The notes beneath the pieces were generated by a model. It searched no databases, was not told the origin of the DNA, and worked only from the letters and a program-made list of their open reading frames with translations. Made by a program: the position numbers and the translations under genes. 64,000 nt of DNA from positions 45,938 through 109,937 of the forward strand of contig CAJUOP010000004.1 in assembly GCA_910588465.1 (NCBI GenBank), given 5' to 3'. Positions within the stretch are counted from its first letter, which is position 1. Every line of letters begins with the position of its first letter. This stretch comes from an uncultured Christensenellaceae bacterium (GTDB taxonomy: Bacteria; Bacillota; Clostridia; Christensenellales; Borkfalkiaceae). Shown one piece after another: positions 36,946 to 44,705 of the stretch.

Positions 36946-37785
36946 TTACTCGCCGTAAACAATTTCACCTGCGGAATTCTTCACGGTGAAGCTGGGAGCC
37001 GCTACTTCGTACTCAACGGTGTACATACCCGCAACTTCGATCACGCAGTCGTTGGCAACTCCGCTGGGGAAGTACGCGTTGTTTACAAGGTTGTATACCT
37101 TGAACGTGTCGCCTTCCATAAGGAAGAGGTCTGCCTTCCATTTATTCGTCGTCGTGTCGAGCGTTAATGCAGGGCAGCAGGTCTTAACGTCGATAGCGCC
37201 GGGCCAGTTGCAATCCGGATAAGCCGCAAGATTACCAACCACGTACATTTCTTCTTTCGCGATCTCATCAACGTCCTTCGAGGTCTGCTTGTAAGAAAGC
37301 GTAGTCTCCGTCGCCGTTACCGTAAGCGTGAAGTCGTAAACGCCCTGTCCCGCTTTCGTTGCCTGAATGTTGCCGAGTCCGCCGTTTACAAAGTAACCGT
37401 CCGCATTCGTTGCAAGGTTCGAGAACTGCGCCATTACGTCCGCGCCCCAACCCGACTCGCTGGGCCATGCCCACTCGCCGTTTGCATACAGAACTTTAAA
37501 CGCGTCGCCTTCGTACAGCGTAACGTTCTTATACGTGAACGTGCCTTCTTTTGCTTCCTCGCCCTCGAACTTGAATTCGGGTACGTAGTTGTTCCAGTCA
37601 CACTTGCTCAGCGTGCCCGCGCCGTTTCCGACGATATACCAACCCTGCGCCGCGGGTACGGGCTTGGGTTCCTCCTCGGCTGCCATAGCCGATACACCGT
37701 TTGCCATGCCGAGCGTTGCAACCGTGCAAGCCGCCAAAGCAAATGCCGCGAATGTGGAAAGTGCCACTTTCTTGGACTTTGTCAT
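36946..37785 (-). CDS. Secreted protein with two starch-binding-like modules
   Basis: 279 residues from ATG 37785 (AGGAGG site). Signal peptide ending near VSAMA-AEEE; no clear anchor, so probably secreted. Two modules begin WYIVGNG (about residue 49) and MYVVGNLA (about 173), each with acidic and aromatic residues and ending in beta strands; the pattern matches modules in the proteins at 30160 and 54500. It may scavenge or present maltodextrins. It follows the Cys-repeat lipoprotein gene by 126 bp. Confidence 0.75.
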   Translation of the reverse strand: MTKSKKVALSTFAAFALAACTVATLGMANGVSAMAAEEEPKPVPAAQGWYIVGNGAGTLSKCDWNNYVPEFKFEGEEAKEGTFTYKNVTLYEGDAFKVLYANGEWAWPSESGWGADVMAQFSNLATNADGYFVNGGLGNIQATKAGQGVYDFTLTVTATETTLSYKQTSKDVDEIAKEEMYVVGNLAAYPDCNWPGAIDVKTCCPALTLDTTTNKWKADLFLMEGDTFKVYNLVNNAYFPSGVANDCVIEVAGMYTVEYEVAAPSFTVKNSAGEIVYGE

Positions 37786-37877
37786 AACATTTCCTCCTGT
37801 AAGATATAATTTTTGCACAACTGTTATGTTGTTTGTGCCGCTTTTGTATCTGCAGCCGAAATCGGCTGCTCCTCTTT

Positions 37878-37902
37878 GCCGTTCCGCATTTAGCGGGGCG
37901 GC
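37878..37902 (-). repeat. Intercistronic hairpin
   Basis: GCCGTTCCGC / GCGGGGCGGC 10-bp stem with two G-U pairs around ATTTA, no T tract; a second stem GCAGCCGA / TCGGCTGC lies at 37852-37869. Both follow the gene ending at 37912. Confidence 0.5.
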
Positions 37903-37911
37903 ATTCGTGCG

Positions 37912-39315
37912 TTACGCCTCGGGCGTAAGTTCCTTAGGATCCTCGGACTCTTCGGGATCTACCGGCTGGGGATCCACGGGAGTTTCGGGGGTGGGAGGTT
38001 CGGGCTCAGGTTCGGGCGCCTCGAAATCAATTAAATATGTACAACCGTTCGTAGCATTTACCATTGTTCCGTCTTCGTTAATAACCTTATCGCTCAGACT
38101 AATCATAATAAACAATTCGCCTTCGGCTAAGTCCTCTTCGGTAAACGTAAACGTAATCGAATCCACGGTAGAGAATTTACCGGGTGTATTCCCCTCAAAT
38201 TCCACTTTATCTCTGTACTTTTCAACGCTTGCCTGTACATTTGCCGCAGTTACCCAATCCAACGTATACAGAGGGTTCATAGGAGCGACGGGATAGTTCT
38301 TTGTTTGAATCCAAAGTCCGCTCATTCCTCTGACCAAATTCTCGTCCGAATAAACTCCCGTAAACGATACTTTGTACGTTCCGGCTGTGCTGACTTTGAA
38401 TTTTATCCAAGAAAATACCGTTGACCCCGTTTCCAAAGTGACGTAATATTTTCCGGAATTTTCCAAAATCGGAGCCGTTGCGGGGAATTTTCCTTTCATT
38501 GAAAATCCCTTTTCGTATGCAACTTCGTCTCCTTCCTTATCGCAAACGATGCATTTTGTTTGCAATTTGCCGCCCGTTGCTTCGGGAACGGGCGCCGTTT
38601 CGCTGGTGTAACCGAAACCGTAATCATGAATTCCGTTTGCGGGAATTTCCTCGGGCTTTTCGATCTTGTTTTTCGCCTCGCTATCTGCAAACAGCTCTTT
38701 GCATAACGAACACGCATAATGCGCCTTGTAGCCCGCCGTAATGCACGTTGCTTTCAGCTCGGGAACCTCGTCGATCCTGTGCTCGGCGGGAATTGCCGTG
38801 GGCTCCGTAATTACCGTCTTGCCCTCCTCGTCGGAAAACAACGTTTCGCAGTCCGTGCACTTGTAGTGCGCTTCGTAGCCTGCCTCGGTGCAGGAAGGTC
38901 TTTTCTTGGAAACTTCCTCTATCGTATGCGCTTTCTTTTCTAACTTACCCGCGGACGTAATTACGTTTTTCCCCTCCGAGTCCGAAAACAAAGTATCGCA
39001 TTCCGAACATTTATAGTGTGCCGCCGTGCCTTCCGCCGTGCAAGTGGAATCCTTTTGAGCGACCGCCGTAATCTTATGCGCGGCAGGGATCGCCGTAGGC
39101 GCGGAGATTTCCGTTTCCCCCTTGCTGTCCGAAAAGATTTTATCGCAGTCCGAACATTTGTAGTAAGACTCGTACCCCGCTTCCGTACAGGTGGCGTCTT
39201 TTTTCTCTACGGAGCTCAGGCTGTGGGTGTGCGTGTCGTCGCACGCCGCAAAGCCGATAGCCGCTCCCGCTAACAGAGAAAAAGTCAACCCGGCAACAAG
39301 AATTTTCTTTTTCAT
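37912..39315 (-). CDS. Lipoprotein with four Cys-rich repeats and binding domain
   Basis: 467 residues from ATG 39315 (AAGGAG). Lipobox GFAAC. Residues about 30-215 hold four repeats of about 47 residues, each with Cys-x14-Cys-x2-Cys as in CTEAGYESYYKCSDC, followed by LFSD and an acidic turn; a degenerate fifth (KCIVCDKEGDE) follows. This resembles small zinc-ribbon-like surface repeats of Clostridia; metal binding is inferred. A beta-rich domain (about 250-430) and a C-terminal Pro/Glu tail without a sorting motif complete it. Its promoter carries paired TTTCGAAA palindromes, linking it to the LacI regulator of the first glucan locus. Confidence 0.78.
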   Translation of the reverse strand: MKKKILVAGLTFSLLAGAAIGFAACDDTHTHSLSSVEKKDATCTEAGYESYYKCSDCDKIFSDSKGETEISAPTAIPAAHKITAVAQKDSTCTAEGTAAHYKCSECDTLFSDSEGKNVITSAGKLEKKAHTIEEVSKKRPSCTEAGYEAHYKCTDCETLFSDEEGKTVITEPTAIPAEHRIDEVPELKATCITAGYKAHYACSLCKELFADSEAKNKIEKPEEIPANGIHDYGFGYTSETAPVPEATGGKLQTKCIVCDKEGDEVAYEKGFSMKGKFPATAPILENSGKYYVTLETGSTVFSWIKFKVSTAGTYKVSFTGVYSDENLVRGMSGLWIQTKNYPVAPMNPLYTLDWVTAANVQASVEKYRDKVEFEGNTPGKFSTVDSITFTFTEEDLAEGELFIMISLSDKVINEDGTMVNATNGCTYLIDFEAPEPEPEPPTPETPVDPQPVDPEESEDPKELTPEA

Positions 39316-39379
39316 GAACAACTCCTTTTTAATTTTTAATACTGCCGTCACGCATCCTCTACCTGCGTTTTCGCCCTAT

Positions 39380-39407
39380 ATTCTATCACGTATTTTTGAA
39401 AAGTCAA
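39380..39407 (-). promoter_or_regulatory. Promoter of Cys-repeat lipoprotein
   Basis: TTGACT (39407-39402), 16-bp spacer, TAGAAT (39385-39380) with extended TG on the minus strand. Confidence 0.6.
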
Positions 39408-39413
39408 TACCAT

Positions 39414-39473
39414 TTTCGAAACTTTTTTGATTTATTTTCAGTTTTTTCCGATTTCTTAAAGTTTCTTTCGAAA
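39414..39473. promoter_or_regulatory. Second pair of TTTCGAAA palindromes
   Basis: TTTCGAAA at 39414-39421 and 39466-39473, centres 52 bp apart, both upstream of the -35 at 39407. Same core and nearly the same spacing as the pair at the pulA promoter. Confidence 0.6.
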
Positions 39474-39654
39474 TACTTTTCTTTCTCCGTGAGTGCGGCG
39501 AGTTTGTTCCGCACTTTTTCCGTGTTCATTTACATAGTCGTGGCAGGGTGGCAAAATGTTACAGAATATGTATTATTTTTTTAAAAAAATATTTAAAGTC
39601 TGTAGATTTTCACATAATGTAAGTATGATTATAATATTCGTAAACGATAACCCA

Positions 39655-39683
39655 TTACCAAGCACAAAATTTTAAGTTATAAT
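39655..39683 (+). promoter_or_regulatory. Promoter of XRE/sigma operon, likely leaderless
   Basis: TTACCA (39655-39660), 17-bp spacer, TATAAT (39678-39683). The transcript would start about 3 bases before the ATG at 39693, which has no ribosome site. Confidence 0.55.
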
Positions 39684-39692
39684 AAAGATACG

Positions 39693-40031
39693 ATGACTAC
39701 GGATAATAGTGTCTTAGTGACAAAAGTAAAAGAAAAAATAAAAGCCTTGCTCGAATCGCAAAACCTAACCGTATACGAGCTGGCGCAAAAATCGGATTTA
39801 ACGGAAGCCTGCATCAGAAACTGGTTTACCAAGCGCAACTACACGCCAAGCCTGGAAGCGCTGGAAAAAATCAGCAGAGCTTTCGGGATTTTTCCTTTCG
39901 AGCTTCTTTGCGACAACGGCGAGTTTTATTCCGCCACGGAAGAAAACAAAGCGTTTATCGATAAATTCCGCAACCTTACGTTAAAACAAAAACAGGCAGT
40001 TTTGGTTTTAATGGACAGCTACCAAGATTAA
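39693..40031 (+). CDS. XRE-family helix-turn-helix regulator
   Basis: 112 residues. HTH_XRE at about 9-66 (TVYELAQKSDLTEACIRNWF, with EALEKISRAFGI), and a C-terminal helical region with LTLKQKQAVLVLMDSY that may be for dimerisation. First gene of a four-gene plus-strand unit. It probably controls its own promoter or the sigma gene 45 bp downstream. Confidence 0.85.
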   Translation: MTTDNSVLVTKVKEKIKALLESQNLTVYELAQKSDLTEACIRNWFTKRNYTPSLEALEKISRAFGIFPFELLCDNGEFYSATEENKAFIDKFRNLTLKQKQAVLVLMDSYQD

Positions 40032-40076
40032 ACGACCCAATCACGGATAGGCTATGCCCGAAACACTCAGGAGAAT

Positions 40077-40577
40077 ATGAAAGAGTTAAAATTCAACCAT
40101 CTGCTGCAAAACTTAAAGACCGACAAACAAGCTGTAAAAGAAATTTACGAGGAATATTATCCGAAAATCATCATACATCTTTCGCGGCGGGTCGGAAAGC
40201 TTATATCGCCCGTCGATATCGCGCACGATACCTTTCTTGCCTTAATGAGCGCGGAAAATTTCAGCTACGTGGAATACCCCACAACCTGGCTCTATACCAT
40301 GGCGGACAATAAAGCCATAGACGCGCTTAAACACAAAAACCAAGAGACTACTTTGCCCGAAAATTTCAGCGTACCCTTTCAGTTGGACGAGCTGGTTTTA
40401 AAGGAGGACGTAAAAAAGAGCCTGCGCAATCTCGACCAGGAATCGCAGATGATCATATACCTACATATTTGGGAAGGTTACAGCCACAAAGAAATCGCGG
40501 ATTTTCTGCACCTATCTTACGCAAACGTGCGCACCAAGGCAAGCAGGGCGTACGACGCTTTAAAAAATTATTTGTAA
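40077..40577 (+). CDS. ECF-type RNA polymerase sigma factor
   Basis: 166 residues. Region 2 at about 15-85 (VDIAHDTFLALM, YPTTWLYTMADNKAIDALKH) and region 4 at about 105-160 (LDQESQMIIYLHIWEGYSHKEIADFLHLS). No region 3, as expected for ECF factors. AGGAG site 2 bp before ATGA, tight spacing. Followed by a secreted C39-like protein and a single-pass membrane protein, a typical sigma/anti-sigma/target layout. Confidence 0.9.
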   Translation: MKELKFNHLLQNLKTDKQAVKEIYEEYYPKIIIHLSRRVGKLISPVDIAHDTFLALMSAENFSYVEYPTTWLYTMADNKAIDALKHKNQETTLPENFSVPFQLDELVLKEDVKKSLRNLDQESQMIIYLHIWEGYSHKEIADFLHLSYANVRTKASRAYDALKNYL

Positions 40578-40632
40578 CATTTTGTCCTTTTTTGCCGACA
40601 GTATAAATAAGGAAAGAAAGGAGAAAATACTT

Positions 40633-41448
40633 ATGATAAAATTTGGGGCGCTTGCTTTAAGCGCAATGTTACTGGCGGGCGGCGCTGCGGGACTTGTAAA
40701 ACAACCCGCGCAGGAAGAAGTTTTTTACAGAGACAGTTACGATATTACGTACGACGAATCGGGCTCCTCTAACGCAATAATAGAAAGCTTATCCGTTACA
40801 TACTCCACGCGCACCCGCGACACTTACGCGCAAGCGTTACGGTTCCCCACTTACAGCTATACTCCCGCTGCAAGCGCCTGTGCGGCGATCGCAGGGGCGA
40901 ATCTGGTAGGCTTTTTCGATCGGTACGACGAAAACCTGATCCCCAACCACTCTTCGGGAACGGCGGTCGGCACCACGTACATATATTCGAGCGAGGACAG
41001 CGCCGTACAGGCTGTGATAAGAGAGCTTTACTCCTACATGGGCACTACGGCTACGGGCACGACCGAAAAGAAGTTTAAAGACGGTTTAACAAACTTCTGC
41101 AAGGACAAGGGTCACGGCATCACCTTTACTTCCTGTATGCAGGGCGATTCGTTCAGCTATTCGCTGGCGCAGAACTATTTAAAACAAAACCAGCCCATCG
41201 CCTTGTTTTTAAGCGGCTACAACGTGACGACCATGACGGAAAACAGCAATAACGATTCTTTGTCCGTTTACGTTTCCGACGCGCCGCATATCATGATCGG
41301 CTTCGGATATAAAACGTACGTGTACGACGGCAACAGAGTTTATAATTACATTTCCGTAGCATCGGGTATTGCCGAAAATGTAACGGGACTGTTTAATACC
41401 AACTATAAAACAAAAATAAATAACGCACTGGCGGTGAAAATAACGTAA
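40633..41448 (+). CDS. Secreted C39/papain-like cysteine peptidase-like protein
   Basis: 271 residues from ATG 40633 (GGAG site). N-terminal hydrophobic signal (LALSAMLLAGGAAG). Putative active-site Cys83 lies in ASACAAIAGANLVGFF and His219 in SDAPHIMIGFGYK, matching the Cys...His order of C39/papain-like folds. A Gln oxyanion residue was not identified, so activity is uncertain. Its partner membrane gene overlaps by one base (TAATG). It may act on the cell surface or process a peptide signal under sigma control. Confidence 0.65.
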   Translation: MIKFGALALSAMLLAGGAAGLVKQPAQEEVFYRDSYDITYDESGSSNAIIESLSVTYSTRTRDTYAQALRFPTYSYTPAASACAAIAGANLVGFFDRYDENLIPNHSSGTAVGTTYIYSSEDSAVQAVIRELYSYMGTTATGTTEKKFKDGLTNFCKDKGHGITFTSCMQGDSFSYSLAQNYLKQNQPIALFLSGYNVTTMTENSNNDSLSVYVSDAPHIMIGFGYKTYVYDGNRVYNYISVASGIAENVTGLFNTNYKTKINNALAVKIT

Positions 41449-42131
41449 TGAAAGTTAAAAAGTATCTCGAAAGACAAGCGGAACAAGACCGTAAAGAAAT
41501 TTTATCCTCCGATAACGGAGAGTTTCTGCGCGCGTTGCAGCAAAGCGTACAGCCAAAAGCGGAAAAGCGGCGCGCAAAATTAAAGGTTTGGCTGCCCGCG
41601 GCGCTTAGCGCGGTTGCCGCCGCCGTCGTTTTAGTTACTTGCACGATAATTTATTACCCCTCTTCGAATAAACCGATAGAATATTCGGATTTTAATTTTG
41701 TTCATAACATTTCTACGGTCGAAGCGATGAGGGCGGACTTTAAAAAGTTCGAGTTTCAAACAGATTCGTCCGCCTATACCTATACGGTAAAAAAGACAAC
41801 GGATATCCCCACCGGGGACACCGTATATTATGCGGTCACGGTCACAAGTTCAGACTTGCTGGTTCAAATGAACATAATTGCCGTACAGAACCCTAACTTT
41901 AAATACAAATTATTTGAGTTTTCAGACCATGTAAAGTCCGAAACGCTTGCAAATTATTCGATTTTATACGAAGGATCTACGGAAACGGGAACCGAATTCG
42001 GAATAGACGTATTTACTGCCAAAGCCAAAATTACAAGAGAACACGAAATTATTTACGTTACCGAATATTCGGAAGTGCTCCTTTCCTCTCAGGAATCTTT
42101 CTTCGAAGTGCTGCAATCGTTTATCAAATAA
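41448..42131 (+). CDS. Single-pass membrane protein, candidate anti-sigma factor
   Basis: 227 residues. Basic, helical cytoplasmic N-terminus of about 45 residues (KKYLERQAEQDRKEIL), a membrane helix near 47-69 (VWLPAALSAVAAAVVLV), and an extracytoplasmic domain of about 155 residues. No zinc-binding HxxxCxxC anti-sigma motif is seen. The position behind an ECF sigma gene and the topology suggest it tethers the sigma factor, but this is inference. The unit ends at a bidirectional terminator. Confidence 0.65.
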   Translation: MKVKKYLERQAEQDRKEILSSDNGEFLRALQQSVQPKAEKRRAKLKVWLPAALSAVAAAVVLVTCTIIYYPSSNKPIEYSDFNFVHNISTVEAMRADFKKFEFQTDSSAYTYTVKKTTDIPTGDTVYYAVTVTSSDLLVQMNIIAVQNPNFKYKLFEFSDHVKSETLANYSILYEGSTETGTEFGIDVFTAKAKITREHEIIYVTEYSEVLLSSQESFFEVLQSFIK

Positions 42132-42187
42132 CTTTTTTCAATGTTCATTCCGCATATTTTACAGTTGTTTGTAAAATACCCTCCAAC

Positions 42188-42217
42188 AAAAAAGATTCCC
42201 TCCCGGGAATCTTTTTT
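42188..42217. terminator. Bidirectional terminator, sigma unit / malG
   Basis: AAAAAAGATTCCC, TCCC loop, GGGAATCTTTTTT: 13-bp stem with A tract and T tract on opposite sides, between the convergent genes ending at 42131 and 42238. Confidence 0.9.
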
Positions 42218-42237
42218 GTTTTTAAGCAATATACGTT

Positions 42238-43083
42238 TTATCCTTTCACGGAGCCGCCCGTTATCCCCTCCACGTAATACTTTTGCAGGAAGATAAACAA
42301 CAGCACCACAGGCACGGCGATAAGGATCGACCCCGCCGCAAAGCAGGTAAAGTACGTGTTTTTGTGCGTGCTGTCCAAAAACTCGAATAAGCCGATCGCC
42401 ACCGTGTAGCTTTCCCTGTTCGTGCCCAAAATGACCTTGGCGAAAATGAAGTCCGACCACGGCGAGATAAACGCCATAAGCGCGGTATACACGATGATGG
42501 GTTTGCTCATCGGCACAATGATCTTCCAGAACACCTGCCAGCTCGACGCGCCCTCCAACCTTGCCGATTCGTCGAGCGATTTTGAAACGGTATCGAAAAA
42601 TCCCTTCGCAACGTAGAACCCGAGTCCCGCGCCGCCCGAATACACGAGCACGAGCGAAACAAGCTGTCCGTCCAACCCGAACGCTTTTAAAATATAATAC
42701 ACGGCGATCATGCTCATAAATCCGGGGAACATTCCCAAAATCAGCGCGATTTTCATAAACGGCTTTCTCGCCTTAAAGCGGAATCGGCTCATGGCATACG
42801 CCACCATCAGCGTGATGATCGTAGACAGCACGCACGATGCAACCGCGACGAAAAAGGTGTTCAAAAACCACCGCCTGAACATTGTTTCCTTAAAAAGCGT
42901 CGCAAAGTTGCCGAAAGTCAGCTCCTGCGGAAAGAACGTGTACGTCAGCGCGCCGGGCTCCTTCCGAAACGCCTGCAGCACGATCCACAAAATGGGGATC
43001 ATCCAAATGACGGAAAGGAGAATAAGCGCGCTCTCCGCAATGATATTGCCCGCAATTCTTCTGCGTTTCATGCTCATTTTCAT
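42238..43083 (-). CDS. malG: Maltodextrin ABC permease MalG-type, locus 2
   Basis: 281 residues, six membrane segments; EAA loop DESARLEGASSWQVFWKI. Paralogue of the permease at 26440. Overlaps malF by 4 bp (ATGA). Last gene of the second glucan locus. Confidence 0.92.
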   Translation of the reverse strand: MKMSMKRRRIAGNIIAESALILLSVIWMIPILWIVLQAFRKEPGALTYTFFPQELTFGNFATLFKETMFRRWFLNTFFVAVASCVLSTIITLMVAYAMSRFRFKARKPFMKIALILGMFPGFMSMIAVYYILKAFGLDGQLVSLVLVYSGGAGLGFYVAKGFFDTVSKSLDESARLEGASSWQVFWKIIVPMSKPIIVYTALMAFISPWSDFIFAKVILGTNRESYTVAIGLFEFLDSTHKNTYFTCFAAGSILIAVPVVLLFIFLQKYYVEGITGGSVKG

Positions 43084-44579
43084 TGGAAATCCTCCTCGTT
43101 CTTAACGGAACTCGTCCGCGAATAGGCAAGCAGCGAGAACGCCGCGCAGGCTACGAACGTGTAAATGCCGATGACCGAACCGAGGTTGTAATCGTTCTGC
43201 TCGATCGTCAGCTTATACAGCCAGGTGATGAGCAGGTCCGTTTTGCCCGCGATATGGTACTCGGGCACGGACGGACCTCCCCCCGTGAGCAAATAGATAA
43301 TATTAAAGTTATTGATATTCCCTATAAATTGCTGTATTAAGTACGGTCCCGTTACGAACAGCACATACGGCAGCGTGATGCGCGCAAACAGTTTTACGGG
43401 GCTTGCGCCGTCGAGCTTCGCCGCCTCGAACAAGTCCTTGGGAATGTTCATCAGCACGCCCGTCGTAATGAGCATGGTATACGGCACGCCGATCCACAAA
43501 TTTACCATGAGCACCGAGAAGCGCGGCAGAATGGCGTTGTGCGAAACGTCGGTCAGCCACCCGATCCGTTCTTTTATAATACCCAAGTCCATAAGCACGG
43601 TATTGAGCGGACCGTCGATATCTAAAAAGTTCGACATGGTAAGCAGCGTGATAAACTGCGGAATGGCAATCGTCAAAACGAAAATCGTGCGGAACACGGG
43701 CTTGCCCACCACCCCTTTGCGGTTGATGAGCATGGCGAGAAATATTCCCGCAAAGTAACAGCTGCCCGTCGCGATAAACGCCCACACGAGCGTCCAGCCG
43801 AGGAGCGGAAAGAACGTGCCCGAAATCAACGGATTTGCAAACACTTTGCCGAACGTTTCGAAGCCGATCCAATCGAACAGCGCTGCGGGCGGCAGATGAT
43901 TGTGGTCGTAGCTGGTAAACGCCATTAAAATCATATAAATAAGCGGAACTACGGTAAACGCCAACACGCACAAAATGGGAATCGTCAGCATCGTCTTGTA
44001 CAGCTTTTGGTCGAACAGATCGAATACTTCCTGCTTAAAGCTTTTGGGCTTGCCGCCGCTTTCCTTTACCTTTCTTGCCGCAATGCCCGAACGGATCGAC
44101 TTGAAATACAGCACAACAAACGCAACGATCAACAGCAAGGTGCAAACGCCGTATAAGAGCATCAACTGCGAATTGTCGCCGTGCGCCACGATCGGATTGC
44201 CCCATTCGTCCACCGCGTCACCCGTGTTCATGGCAGTCGTTCCCAGCGTAAAGAACCCGACGAACGCCGAACCGCCGAACAGCGCCATAAACGCGACAAA
44301 CGCACCTTCGACGAGCAGATACAAAACGCCCTTTGTATACTGCCCCGCGCCGATATTTCCCGCGCCCATAAACAGATAAGAAAGCTTCACCGTCCAGTGT
44401 CCGTGAACGAAGTCGAGCGCAAATCGCTTGCACGCGCTTCCGAACCGCACGAACAGCCCGCCGATCCGTTGGGGCAGCCGACGAAAGAATGAGCAAATAC
44501 CGTTCCATAACCCTATGAACCACGCGGCGACCCTTTTAAAGAATTTTACAAACGCATTGTCCGTAAATTTTTGCTCCAT
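43080..44579 (-). CDS. malF: Maltodextrin ABC permease MalF-type, locus 2
   Basis: 499 residues with the same N-terminal extension as the locus 1 protein, here lengthened by a basic first 60 residues. EAA loop FEAAKLDGASPVKLF. Channel partner of the MalG downstream. AAGGAGGGG before the ATG. The 126-bp gap to glgP holds no gene. Confidence 0.92.
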   Translation of the reverse strand: MEQKFTDNAFVKFFKRVAAWFIGLWNGICSFFRRLPQRIGGLFVRFGSACKRFALDFVHGHWTVKLSYLFMGAGNIGAGQYTKGVLYLLVEGAFVAFMALFGGSAFVGFFTLGTTAMNTGDAVDEWGNPIVAHGDNSQLMLLYGVCTLLLIVAFVVLYFKSIRSGIAARKVKESGGKPKSFKQEVFDLFDQKLYKTMLTIPILCVLAFTVVPLIYMILMAFTSYDHNHLPPAALFDWIGFETFGKVFANPLISGTFFPLLGWTLVWAFIATGSCYFAGIFLAMLINRKGVVGKPVFRTIFVLTIAIPQFITLLTMSNFLDIDGPLNTVLMDLGIIKERIGWLTDVSHNAILPRFSVLMVNLWIGVPYTMLITTGVLMNIPKDLFEAAKLDGASPVKLFARITLPYVLFVTGPYLIQQFIGNINNFNIIYLLTGGGPSVPEYHIAGKTDLLITWLYKLTIEQNDYNLGSVIGIYTFVACAAFSLLAYSRTSSVKNEEDFQ

Positions 44580-44705
44580 ATCTTCCCCTCCTTATTTAAA
44601 ATTCACGCCATCGTATCATTTCCGCGCCGCTAAAATTCGTATTGCGCAAAGATTTGAAAAACTGCGTGCTTCTTTTTTTAGCCATAAAGCGGATTATACA
44701 ATTTG

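Larger units (their letters stand above)
39316..39692. other. Divergent intergenic region
   Basis: No gene seen. Contains the lipoprotein promoter, two TTTCGAAA palindromes, a long T/A-rich stretch and the promoter of the XRE gene. Confidence 0.7.

Noticed and set aside
36946..37785. Lipoprotein call from the LAAC segment
   Set aside because: The Cys lies in the middle of the hydrophobic stretch, and a normal signal-peptidase site (VSAMA-AEE) follows; secretion is more likely.
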